Assembly: GCF_014200605.1 (NCBI RefSeq)
Contig: NZ_JACHCE010000013.1
Coordinates: forward strand, 62,001-126,000
Direction of reading: 5' to 3'
Source: Pedobacter cryoconitis
Lineage (GTDB): Bacteria > Bacteroidota > Bacteroidia > Sphingobacteriales > Sphingobacteriaceae
DNA: 64,000 nt
Within the stretch, counting starts at the first letter, position 1, and the number at the start of each line of letters is the position of its first letter. Made by a program: the position numbers and the translations under genes. Under the pieces are notes generated by a model. That model worked only from the letters and a program-made list of their open reading frames with translations. It was not told the DNA's origin and made no database searches. Of the stretch, positions 24,353 through 32,210 are shown piece after piece.

Positions 24353-25042
24353 TTAAAAAGAGATTTCTTTTCCAAATAACTTTCCATATTTTCTTTTATC
24401 AAAACGATACAGTGTAGCTGCCCGGAAAGAGACGCCTTTCTGTTTTTCATTCAGATCTTTTAAAACGTTAAAGCTTAACATCTTTTTTCTGAAATTTCGC
24501 TTATCCAATTTTTTACCCAAAATAACTTCATATACATTTTGCAATTGCGTTAATGTGAATTTTTCGGGCAGTAATTCAAAAGCTATAGGCTGATGTTTGA
24601 TTCTTCTTTTTATTTTTTCCAGTCCCTGATCAAAAATTTTCTGATGGTCAAATGCCAGAGGAGGTAACTCCTTTACATTAATCCAGTGTGCCTGCTTGGC
24701 ATAATTGCTGATTGGTTTCAGGGCTTTATCTCCTCCCAAACGCAACATTGCATAATAAGCTACAGAAATGATCCGCCCCTGAGGGTGACGGCCTATATCA
24801 CCAAAAGTATAGAACTGCTCCATGTAAACGTTCTCTATACCAGTAAGTTCGTGTAAAATACGCGCTGCTGACTGGTCCAGACTTTCGTTCTCATTAACAA
24901 GATATCCAGGAAGGGCCCACCAATCTTTAAAAGGTTCTTCATTCCTTTCAATCAGTAGAACTTTTAATTCTCCTTCATCAAATCCGAACAAAACACAATC
25001 TATTGAGAAGGTGGAATTAAGTTGTGGTAAGACTTCTTTCAA
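24353..25042 (-). CDS. Nudix-type transcriptional regulator (NrtR/AraR-like)
   Basis: The 229-residue protein has an N-terminal Nudix domain (about residues 10-145) and a C-terminal winged helix (about 155-229, LTQLQNVYEVILGKKLDKRN, FRAATLYRFDKRKY). The Nudix box GYLVNENESLDQSAARILHELTGI-like segment lacks two of the usual catalytic glutamates (R-I-L-H-E-L where active enzymes have R-E-L-x-E-E), as expected of sensor domains rather than hydrolases. The family includes NrtR (NAD) and the Bacteroides AraR (arabinose). It is divergent from pfkA, so it may control pfkA-gapA. The ligand is unknown. Confidence 0.85.
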   Translation of the reverse strand: MKEVLPQLNSTFSIDCVLFGFDEGELKVLLIERNEEPFKDWWALPGYLVNENESLDQSAARILHELTGIENVYMEQFYTFGDIGRHPQGRIISVAYYAMLRLGGDKALKPISNYAKQAHWINVKELPPLAFDHQKIFDQGLEKIKRRIKHQPIAFELLPEKFTLTQLQNVYEVILGKKLDKRNFRKKMLSFNVLKDLNEKQKGVSFRAATLYRFDKRKYGKLFGKEISF

Positions 25043-25122
25043 AACATTAAATTTTTAAAAACTAAAGCAAATTAATATACTTGTTTGCGATTTACATAAA
25101 ATAAATCAAAATAAATTACTTA

Positions 25123-25137
25123 GTGTAATATCTACAC
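25123..25137. promoter_or_regulatory. Candidate operator between Nudix regulator and pfkA
   Basis: GTGTA-N5-TACAC, a 5-bp perfect inverted repeat in the divergent spacer, 24 bp before pfkA. A weaker GCAAA-N12-TTTGC repeat is at 25067-25088. Binding by the neighbouring regulator is a guess from position. Confidence 0.4.
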
Positions 25138-25160
25138 GGTATATTCGTATATATAAACAC

Positions 25161-26147
25161 ATGAAACCAAATATCAAAAATATCGCTGTATTGACATCTG
25201 GGGGTGACGCTCCCGGGATGAACGCATGCATTAGAGCAGTTGTACGTACCGGCATTTACAATGGTATAAATATGTTTGGAGTTTTGCAAGGTTATCAGGG
25301 ATTAATAACTAATAATATTATTCCTATGGATGCCCGCTCAGTAAGCAATATTATCCATTTAGGCGGAACAGTACTAAAAACTGCACGTTGTTTAGAGTTT
25401 AAAACAGACGAAGGTATGGACCTCGCGTACGAAAACCTCAAGTTGCATCAGATAGATGCGCTGGTTGTTATCGGCGGAGATGGTACCTTTACCGGAGCCC
25501 GTCGTTTTGCGCAAAGACACCAGATTAATGTGATTGCCATTCCTGGCACCATTGACAATGATTTATACGGTTCTGATTTTACATTAGGTTACGATACTGC
25601 GATTAACACAGTTATTGAAGCCATTGATAAGATCAGGGATACTGCAGATTCGCATGACCGCTTATTTTTTGTTGAAGTAATGGGTCGTGATTCCGGATGT
25701 ATTGCCTTAAGAAGTGCAATTGCCTGCGGAGCAGAAGCTGTATTGTTGCCAGAAAAAGCAACAAGTATGGATGAACTGATTAAACAACTGGAAACAGGCG
25801 CAGCCACAAAAAAATCTTCCAGCATCGTAATTGTGTCCGAAGGACATAAACAAGGTGGTGCGTATGACATTGCTAAACATGTTAAAGAAAAGTTCGATCA
25901 TTATGACACAAAGGTCACTATATTAGGGCACTTGCAACGTGGTGGAAGTCCGAGCAGTTTTGACAGGATCTTAGGAAGCCGTCTGGGTTATGCAGCCGTG
26001 AATGAACTGTTGAAAGGCAGCACTCAGCAAATGGTTGGATTAAGAGGTAACGAGATCAGGTTAACCAGTTTGGATGAAGCACTCACGGAACATAGTTTTA
26101 AACTAGAAAGTGATCTTTTAGAAATGACCAAAGTTTTATCCATTTAA
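25161..26147 (+). CDS. pfkA: ATP-dependent 6-phosphofructokinase
   Basis: The 328-residue enzyme phosphorylates fructose-6-phosphate. Motifs: ATP loop TSGGDAPGMNACIRA near residue 13, GGDGTFTGA near 104, catalytic PGTIDND (Asp as base) near 128, and the sugar-phosphate site EVMGRDSG. The glycine after GGD in GGDGT is the marker of ATP use rather than pyrophosphate. It is first in an operon with the degenerate kinase (1-nt gap) and gapA (5-nt gap after that), so the three are made together. Confidence 0.96.
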   Translation: MKPNIKNIAVLTSGGDAPGMNACIRAVVRTGIYNGINMFGVLQGYQGLITNNIIPMDARSVSNIIHLGGTVLKTARCLEFKTDEGMDLAYENLKLHQIDALVVIGGDGTFTGARRFAQRHQINVIAIPGTIDNDLYGSDFTLGYDTAINTVIEAIDKIRDTADSHDRLFFVEVMGRDSGCIALRSAIACGAEAVLLPEKATSMDELIKQLETGAATKKSSSIVIVSEGHKQGGAYDIAKHVKEKFDHYDTKVTILGHLQRGGSPSSFDRILGSRLGYAAVNELLKGSTQQMVGLRGNEIRLTSLDEALTEHSFKLESDLLEMTKVLSI

Positions 26148-26148
26148 C

Positions 26149-26991
26149 ATGATAGCGGTAGTATATAGCGGTTCAAAAACGGCACTGTGGAAAATAGCTA
26201 AAGACGGCAAAACGATTGCCGAATGTAGTATGCCCGGTATAAATCCGTTTTTTGTAGATCAGAAATCATTATTACAGCAACTGAATAAAAAATCTATTCT
26301 GATTAACAATGCAGAACAGATTAAAAAGATCCATGTTTTTGCTGCCGGAGCAACTTCTACAGAACGCAGAAATGAATTGGTCGCTTCTTTAGGAATGTTC
26401 TTTAAACACAGTAAAATTACTGTTCAGGATGATTTGTATGGTGCTGCTATAGCTGCATGTTTCAATAAAACTGGTATCGTAGGCATCCTTGGCAGTGGTG
26501 CAAACTGTGCTTATTTTGATGGATGTAAACCTGAACCGAATAACTTTGGTCTGGGCTTTATCCTGAGTGATGAAGGATCAGCTACCTATCTGGGTAAAAT
26601 GGTCCTGAAATATTACCTTCAGGAAAAGATGCCAGCAGACCTGATGAAAAAATTCAGTAAAAAGTATGATCTGAACAGATCAGAAATACTGGATAAAGTC
26701 TACAAAAAAACTATGGCTCAGCAGTTTCTGAGTTCTTTTCTGGATTTCTTTATAGAAAACAGAGAACATGAATATATACAACAGTTAATAGATAATGCTT
26801 TTCAGCGTTATATAGAGACTTACCTGTTGCCTACCATTAAACTTCATCCTGGTGAGGAAGTCCATTTTGTAGGAATAGTAGCAGGGAACTTTCAGGATCG
26901 TTTGCGGGCAATAGCAAAGAAAAACGGTTTTGAAATCACAACGATTACCAAAGAACCAATATATAATTTACTTAATTACTATTCAAATTAA
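26149..26991 (+). CDS. Degenerate NagK-like (BadF/BadG) paralogue in the glycolytic operon
   Basis: The 280-residue protein is a paralogue of the gene at 23408 over its whole length: GINPFFVDQKSLL, the Asp in VQDDLYGAA, ILGSGANCAYFDG and LSDEGSATYLG all align. But the phosphate-1 loop, DGGSTKT in the paralogue, reads YSGSKTA here and has lost the first Asp. Kinase activity is thus doubtful; it may bind sugar or nucleotide as a regulator, or use another substrate. The start is 1 nt after the pfkA stop and gapA follows after 5 nt, so it is locked into glycolytic expression. Confidence 0.8.
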   Translation: MIAVVYSGSKTALWKIAKDGKTIAECSMPGINPFFVDQKSLLQQLNKKSILINNAEQIKKIHVFAAGATSTERRNELVASLGMFFKHSKITVQDDLYGAAIAACFNKTGIVGILGSGANCAYFDGCKPEPNNFGLGFILSDEGSATYLGKMVLKYYLQEKMPADLMKKFSKKYDLNRSEILDKVYKKTMAQQFLSSFLDFFIENREHEYIQQLIDNAFQRYIETYLLPTIKLHPGEEVHFVGIVAGNFQDRLRAIAKKNGFEITTITKEPIYNLLNYYSN

Positions 26992-26996
26992 TAATA

Positions 26997-27998
26997 ATGA
27001 CAAAGATTGGAATAAACGGTTTTGGCCGTATCGGCAGACTGGTTTTTAGAGCTGCTTTAAAGAGAGGTTTAAATGTAGTTGCAATAAATGATCTTGTAGA
27101 GCCAGATTACATGGCTTATATGTTGAAATACGATTCTACACATGGTCGTTTTGACGGAACTATTGAAGTAGTTGACGGACATTTAGTGGTTAACGGAAAA
27201 ACTATCCGTATTACTGCTGAGAGAGATCCTGCTAACTTAAAATGGAATGAAGTAGGTGTTGAAACTGTTATTGAGTCTACAGGGTTATTCTTAACTCAGG
27301 CTGATGCAGAAAAGCACATTACTGCAGGTGCAAAAAGAGTTGTTCTTTCTGCTCCGGCTAAAGATGATTCAATCCCTACTTACGTAATGGGTGTTAACCA
27401 TCACCAGTTAACAGCAGATCAAACTGTTGTTTCTAATGCTTCATGTACTACTAACTGCCTTGCACCAATTGCAAAGGTATTAAATGACAACTGGGGTATT
27501 GCTGAAGGCTTAATGAGTACTGTACACGCTGTTACAGCAACACAGAAAACTGTTGATGGTCCTTCTGCGAAAGACTGGAGAGGTGGACGTGGTGGTTTCT
27601 CTAACATCATCCCTTCTGCTACAGGTGCTGCTAAAGCAGTAACTAAAGTTATTCCTGAACTTAAAGGTAAATTAACTGGTATGGCTTTCCGTGTACCGGT
27701 TGCTGATGTATCAGTAGTAGATTTAACAGTACGTTTAGAAAGACCTGCTACTTACCAACAGATTAAAGATGCGATGAAAGCAGCTTCTGAAGGTGAATTA
27801 AAAGGTGTTTTAGGTTATACTGAAGATGAAGTTGTTTCTTCTGACTTTATCGGTGATGACCACGCTTCTATCTTTGATGCGAACGCAGGTATCGCATTGA
27901 ATGACAACTTCGTAAAAGTAGTTTCATGGTATGATAACGAATGGGGCTACTCTTCTGCATTAGCTAAATTCGTAGAATACTACGGAAACTTAAAATAA
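26997..27998 (+). CDS. gapA: Glyceraldehyde-3-phosphate dehydrogenase
   Basis: The 333-residue phosphorylating GAPDH has NAD-binding GINGFGRIGR (residues 5-14), D32 in the INDL segment which favours NAD over NADP, and the active-site C150 in NASCTTNCLAP. His is expected in the SVVDLTVRLERP region neighbourhood. Third gene of the pfkA operon and probably also strongly expressed on its own: its codon use is more uniform (GCT, GGT, GTT rich) than that of neighbouring genes, the mark of a highly expressed gene. Confidence 0.97.
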   Translation: MTKIGINGFGRIGRLVFRAALKRGLNVVAINDLVEPDYMAYMLKYDSTHGRFDGTIEVVDGHLVVNGKTIRITAERDPANLKWNEVGVETVIESTGLFLTQADAEKHITAGAKRVVLSAPAKDDSIPTYVMGVNHHQLTADQTVVSNASCTTNCLAPIAKVLNDNWGIAEGLMSTVHAVTATQKTVDGPSAKDWRGGRGGFSNIIPSATGAAKAVTKVIPELKGKLTGMAFRVPVADVSVVDLTVRLERPATYQQIKDAMKAASEGELKGVLGYTEDEVVSSDFIGDDHASIFDANAGIALNDNFVKVVSWYDNEWGYSSALAKFVEYYGNLK

Positions 27999-28032
27999 AA
28001 CCCGTTCATACAGGTTTATATTTGGTTAGAAT

Positions 28033-28060
28033 AGGGATGATCCGAATGGTTCATCCCTTT
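28033..28060 (+). terminator. Terminator after gapA
   Basis: AGGGATGA (28033-28040) pairs with TCATCCCT (28051-28058), followed by a T-rich stretch. Confidence 0.75.
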
Positions 28061-28093
28061 CTTGTTTCTATATATTTCAGGTCAAATAAGCTT

Positions 28094-28333
28094 TTAAACT
28101 TTAAATTCATCTAATGAATATGGCATTTCTATACATAAAAATCCATGTTCAAGCAGTAGCTGTTCCACTGCAATAGTACATACAACCGGACTCACTACTC
28201 TGAGGATCTTATCTATATCTTCTAAATCAAAAGTCCAGTTCTTTTCTCCCAGGAAAGCATTTAATTCTGGCCTTAAACAATCCAGATCATTCTTGTCCTG
28301 GACTGATGTTTTAAAAATAATTACGTTCATCAT
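28094..28333 (-). CDS. Small ferredoxin-fold-like protein without metal Cys
   Basis: A 79-residue protein starting MMNVIIFKTSVQDKNDLDCL; the second Met (28330) may be the true start. The order strand, helix, strand (WTFDLEDIDKILRVV), helix (AVEQLLLEHGF) resembles the small heavy-metal-associated domain but without the CxxC. Similar short proteins are common in Bacteroidota and their role is unknown. It is a single gene converging on gapA. Confidence 0.62.
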   Translation of the reverse strand: MMNVIIFKTSVQDKNDLDCLRPELNAFLGEKNWTFDLEDIDKILRVVSPVVCTIAVEQLLLEHGFLCIEMPYSLDEFKV

Positions 28334-28517
28334 TTATAATAGTTCAAGATTTATAAAAATATCAGCGTACAAACAACAGACTTCCCATTGCGGCATAGAA
28401 ATTTCTAATATAAAGATGACATATAAGGTTAATCATTTAAAGAGATTTCAAGCCGAACCGCACAAAATAGACGGTGAACAGTCAGAAAAGACCGGTAAAC
28501 CTGAATCACAAGTCAGG

Positions 28518-29279
28518 TTATTTTCTGGCCAGCCATTCCAGGAACTGAGGGGTCTTTTCTTTACTGATAGTTATAGGTTCTTTGAATGAAACAGAAAGAT
28601 TGATTACCAGCTTACGGGAGAAAAAATGAGCAGCATCTTTTACGGCTTTCCGGTTAACAAGATATTGACGGTTTACCCTGAAAAAATCATCTCCCGATAG
28701 TTTTTCCAGTTCTTCCAGGTTCTTATTCAAAACATAAGTTTTATGATCAAAAGTCAACAGGCTGGTCTCTTCATTTGCAATATAGAACAAAGCAATATGA
28801 TCTGTTTTAACTGGTATGATTTTGTCCTTATAAGTCACCAGGATAGAAGATGTTTTTTGTGGTATTTTACTAACAAAAAGATCAAAAATTGCATCATATG
28901 AGATCTTTTCAGGAGAAAAACCTCTGCATAGCGAATGGTATTTATTCAGGGCCTGTACAATAGATGCTTCCGTAAATGGTTTCAGGATATAGTCAATACC
29001 ATTTGTCTTGAAAGCATTCATTGCATATTCATCATAAGCTGTACAGAAAATGATAGGTGCAGCGACATTGATAGTTTTAAAAATATCAAAGCTCACCCCA
29101 TCCCCTAACTGAATATCACTAAAGATTAAATCAGGTGCAGCTGTAGTCTCAAAATATGCGACAGCTTCTTTTACAGACCTTAGAAAAGCAACCAATTGTG
29201 CATCAGGCTGCAATTTCAAAATCACATCCGCAAGATCCTCGGCCGTTAACTTTTCATCTTCTATAATTACGATCTTCAT
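28518..29279 (-). CDS. LytTR-family response regulator
   Basis: The 253-residue protein has a receiver domain (residues 1-120) with E7 and D8, phospho-acceptor D55 in LIFSDIQLG, T80 and K100 in YILKPF, and a LytTR DNA-binding domain (about 150-253) with FFRVNRQYLVNRKAV. It is the output partner of the kinase at 29254-30351, whose end overlaps this start by 26 bp. Target genes probably include the outer-membrane protein gene leading the operon. Confidence 0.94.
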   Translation of the reverse strand: MKIVIIEDEKLTAEDLADVILKLQPDAQLVAFLRSVKEAVAYFETTAAPDLIFSDIQLGDGVSFDIFKTINVAAPIIFCTAYDEYAMNAFKTNGIDYILKPFTEASIVQALNKYHSLCRGFSPEKISYDAIFDLFVSKIPQKTSSILVTYKDKIIPVKTDHIALFYIANEETSLLTFDHKTYVLNKNLEELEKLSGDDFFRVNRQYLVNRKAVKDAAHFFSRKLVINLSVSFKEPITISKEKTPQFLEWLARK

Positions 29280-30351
29280 TTTCCAAAATTTTTAAACTCA
29301 CTGAAAAGGTTTGTCCATTATCTCTGATTTCAATCTCATCACCCGATAACAGCTTATATCTTTCGGCAAGGTTAGCTAATCCACTTCCTGTTGAATATTC
29401 TGCTACAGATCTGAGCTTAATATTATTAATTACACTGATCCAGTTTCCTATCTGTTTGATTTCTATAATAAGCGGATCTGCGTCCGTAAGCTCATTATGT
29501 TTAATCGCATTTTCAAGCAGGGGCTGCAAAGAGAAAACAGGTAAAAATCCTTCCGATTTTTCTGTATCAAAAGAAAACTGCAATGCTTCACCAAATCTAA
29601 CCTTTTGCATCTCCAGATAGTCTATTCCTAATTTTACTTCATCCTTGAGCGTTGCAAGCCCCCTTTTATTTTCGGATACTGAAACCCTTAAAAAATCCGA
29701 TAACCGCAGCAGATAATCTTCTGCGCTCACAGGACTCTTTTTGATTAATGATTTAAGGATATTAAGTGCATTAAACAGAAAATGAGGATGAATCTGTTGC
29801 TGTAATAATTGATAAGCGGCCTCAGAACTCGCCGCATTTAACCGTGAATTTTCTAATTGTGCCTTATTATTTGCATCCTGAACAATAATAAAGTTTTGCA
29901 GCAGTAACAATACACTATTCACAAATAGCCCCTGCACTGCAGTATAAAGATAAATAATATCTCCCTTAACTTTGATACCCAGTGTCCTTGCTGAGATCCC
30001 CTGCTGAATCAGATAACTCTGAAAAGCGTACATAATCCACATGACCAGTGTACTCATAATAAAACTGGAAATATAAAAGCCCACTGTACAATCACGTACT
30101 CCGATCCGATTTGTTTCCTTCAAAATAACAAGTAAACAGGTATTCCCTATGCTGATAAACATCATCAGAAAGAAGAACATAACTGATCTGCATATTGCCC
30201 CCTCAATAGTCTCACCTTCCATAAAAGCAGAACTGAATAAAAACACGCTGATTGCCAGAGAAAAACAACAGCTTACTTTTAATAAACTTTGCGTAGGAAG
30301 TTTGGTTTTCATCGTCGCAAATATGGTCAGTATCGAAAATGGATCTTTCAT
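29254..30351 (-). CDS. LytS-like sensor histidine kinase
   Basis: The 365-residue protein has four or so membrane segments (residues about 25-155), a linker helix, then a His_kinase domain with LLQQQIHPHFLFNALNIL (phospho-acceptor His 188) and a short ATPase domain with LQPLLENAIKHN and GSGLANLAERY. The start at 30351 follows the upstream stop without a gap (TAAATG); an alternative Met at 30312 would remove 13 residues and begin nearer the first membrane segment. It pairs with the LytTR regulator. Confidence 0.93.
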   Translation of the reverse strand: MKDPFSILTIFATMKTKLPTQSLLKVSCCFSLAISVFLFSSAFMEGETIEGAICRSVMFFFLMMFISIGNTCLLVILKETNRIGVRDCTVGFYISSFIMSTLVMWIMYAFQSYLIQQGISARTLGIKVKGDIIYLYTAVQGLFVNSVLLLLQNFIIVQDANNKAQLENSRLNAASSEAAYQLLQQQIHPHFLFNALNILKSLIKKSPVSAEDYLLRLSDFLRVSVSENKRGLATLKDEVKLGIDYLEMQKVRFGEALQFSFDTEKSEGFLPVFSLQPLLENAIKHNELTDADPLIIEIKQIGNWISVINNIKLRSVAEYSTGSGLANLAERYKLLSGDEIEIRDNGQTFSVSLKILENEDRNYRR

Positions 30352-31344
30352 TTATCTTTTCTTAGGTTTTGCCAGTTTACTATTCGGTATCACATACGAT
30401 ACATTCATATTAAAAAATGTGGAACCTATTTTAGTCTTTGATTTATAATCATCAAAGTTATCATTTACTTTGATCAGACGGGTAGTGAGTGTGTTCCTGT
30501 ACCCTCCTTTAATACCCAGCAGAAAACTTTTACCCACCATATGCTCATAGCCAATATAACTGTTTATTTCATTAGAAATCCATTCATAATTACCCGCCCT
30601 GTTCTGTCCGTCGGCATCCTGTTTTAAAAAAAAAGAATTATTAGTCAGCTCCACCCCCGTGCTCAGCCAGCCTCCTAATACATCCGACCTTCTTGCAATT
30701 AATCTTTGTGGAAGCACAAGATCTACCTCCCAGAAGCTATCAGAAAATTTATGCCAGTAAGAGTACATCGGGAAAAAAGGTAAAATAACAGACCTGTCCA
30801 GATTCACATAAAGCCCGATAACAGAAAGTGTGGATGCATTCTGTTTCAAAATCAAAGAAGAAGAAAGACTTCCGCTTAACTTTTTAATATTAAAAAAATT
30901 AGTACTTCCCATCATCACAGTAGCATTGTAAAAAACAGGTTTATTAAATAATTTACTTTGATAACCTGCAGAAAATAAAGCATCAAAATCATTTTTGACT
31001 GTTTCACCTTTATTGTAAAGCGCATCCGGGGTCTCTTTACTATAATAAGAAAATGATGTTCTGGTATAAGTTGCACCGGCGGACAATACAATTTTGTTTT
31101 TCGTATACACAGGGAATGCAGCAGAAATCTTCAATCGTTCACCAGAAAATTCCCCCTCCCCTTTATGCTCATCCCCTTTAGATAATATCTTATAATCTGA
31201 ATCACCATAATATTCCTTTTGGATAGTGACTAATTTAAGAACCGGATAACTTTCCTGAACTGGTTTGCTTTTTAGAAGAGAATCCTGAGCAGAAGCAGCA
31301 ATAGTAAACTGCATCAGGGAGAATAACAATAGCGGGACTTTCAT
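30352..31344 (-). CDS. Outer membrane beta-barrel protein, leads LytS/LytTR operon
   Basis: The 330-residue protein has a signal peptide (MKVPLLLFSLMQFTIAASA-Q) and a long stretch of alternating-residue strands such as LKISAAFPVYTKNKIVLSAGATYT and FLLGIKGGYRNTLTTRLIKV. It resembles the DUF6268-type barrels of Bacteroidota; I am not certain of the family. The tail ends SKLAKPKKR rather than with a terminal Phe, which is unusual for an outer-membrane barrel. It is directly followed by the kinase gene, suggesting a feedback or signalling link. Confidence 0.75.
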   Translation of the reverse strand: MKVPLLLFSLMQFTIAASAQDSLLKSKPVQESYPVLKLVTIQKEYYGDSDYKILSKGDEHKGEGEFSGERLKISAAFPVYTKNKIVLSAGATYTRTSFSYYSKETPDALYNKGETVKNDFDALFSAGYQSKLFNKPVFYNATVMMGSTNFFNIKKLSGSLSSSLILKQNASTLSVIGLYVNLDRSVILPFFPMYSYWHKFSDSFWEVDLVLPQRLIARRSDVLGGWLSTGVELTNNSFFLKQDADGQNRAGNYEWISNEINSYIGYEHMVGKSFLLGIKGGYRNTLTTRLIKVNDNFDDYKSKTKIGSTFFNMNVSYVIPNSKLAKPKKR

Positions 31345-31499
31345 TTACCGTTTTTTTGCACGAAAATGCAGAGTTATTCAACCGCTGTAAAGTGTTTTAG
31401 ACCTGAAACGGACAACATTACACCCGAAAAGCACAATAGCTTAAATCTATTTAAAAGAGCTATTTTCCAGCCTGTATCTTCTGTGTGACAAAAAAAACT

Positions 31500-31507
31500 T
31501 ACATTTG
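31500..31507 (+). promoter_or_regulatory. Promoter of small Cys protein gene, -7 element
   Basis: TACATTTG matches TAnnTTTG. It overlaps the earliest possible TTG start (31505), so translation must begin downstream, probably at TTG 31529. Confidence 0.55.
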
Positions 31508-31528
31508 CGCCTCATTCAACGCAATAAT

Positions 31529-31912
31529 TTGAGAAGATCGGTCTGCATTTTATTACTCTTAATCATTGTTTCACAATCCTTTAATAAATTGTGGGTAACG
31601 GTTTCTTTTAAAATGAATGAACGTTATATTTCATCTGTACTCTGTGAGAACAAAAACAGACCGGAAATGCATTGCAACGGCAGATGTATTTTAGTTAAAA
31701 AACTAAAACAAGCTGAAGAAAACGAACAAAGACAAAGAAATCAAAATCAGGAAAATACGAACGTATTATTTTTCTGTAAACTGAACAAACTTAAAGTTAC
31801 AGGTTCTCTTTTAGCTGCTCAAAAAGATAGTTTCAACCGATTCTATCTCCATTTCAAACCTTCTTCTTTTCATAACGATATTTTTAAACCGCCACAGCAG
31901 GTTTTCGCTTAA
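31529..31912 (+). CDS. Small membrane-anchored protein with CxGxC motif
   Basis: The reading frame has no early ATG. The TTG at 31529 is chosen because the -7 element covers the upstream TTG; it gives 127 residues beginning RRSVCILLLLIIVSQS, one membrane segment or signal anchor. Then comes MHCNGRCILVKKLKQAEE with the CxGxC motif and a charged helix. Similar short proteins with a C-x-G-x-C-x-L-x-K-x-L motif accompany metal-related TonB receptor genes in Bacteroidota. The two Cys suggest metal binding, which is inference. The TonB receptor gene is 298 bp downstream. Confidence 0.65.
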   Translation: MRRSVCILLLLIIVSQSFNKLWVTVSFKMNERYISSVLCENKNRPEMHCNGRCILVKKLKQAEENEQRQRNQNQENTNVLFFCKLNKLKVTGSLLAAQKDSFNRFYLHFKPSSFHNDIFKPPQQVFA

Positions 31913-32210
31913 TTTCTTATTGACTACCCTTTTTGTTTCCATCCGGCCCGCCGGACTGATCTGCTATTGTTTTGATTTTTATTGATAGCAAAATAATTTA
32001 TGGGCGTCTATGCGTTACCTGAAATGCAGCGCAAATAATCGGCTTCCGGCCGGTTATATATCCGAATTATATACGTATGATCCGGCATCAGTATAAACTG
32101 ATGTCAAAGAGAAATTTATAAAAACATGAAACCATCATGATTTTTCAAACCACAAAGTGGGATGAAAAAATCTGATAGCTTCATCACAAGTAAAAACAAA
32201 TCACAAACAA
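31913..32210 (+). promoter_or_regulatory. Leader region of TonB receptor operon
   Basis: No gene is seen. A perfect inverted repeat CATCAGT-ATAA-ACTGATG is at 32086-32103 and GC-rich self-complementary patches (CCGGCCCGCCGG near 31942) precede it. It may hold the promoter and a metal-responsive operator for the receptor gene. Confidence 0.4.
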
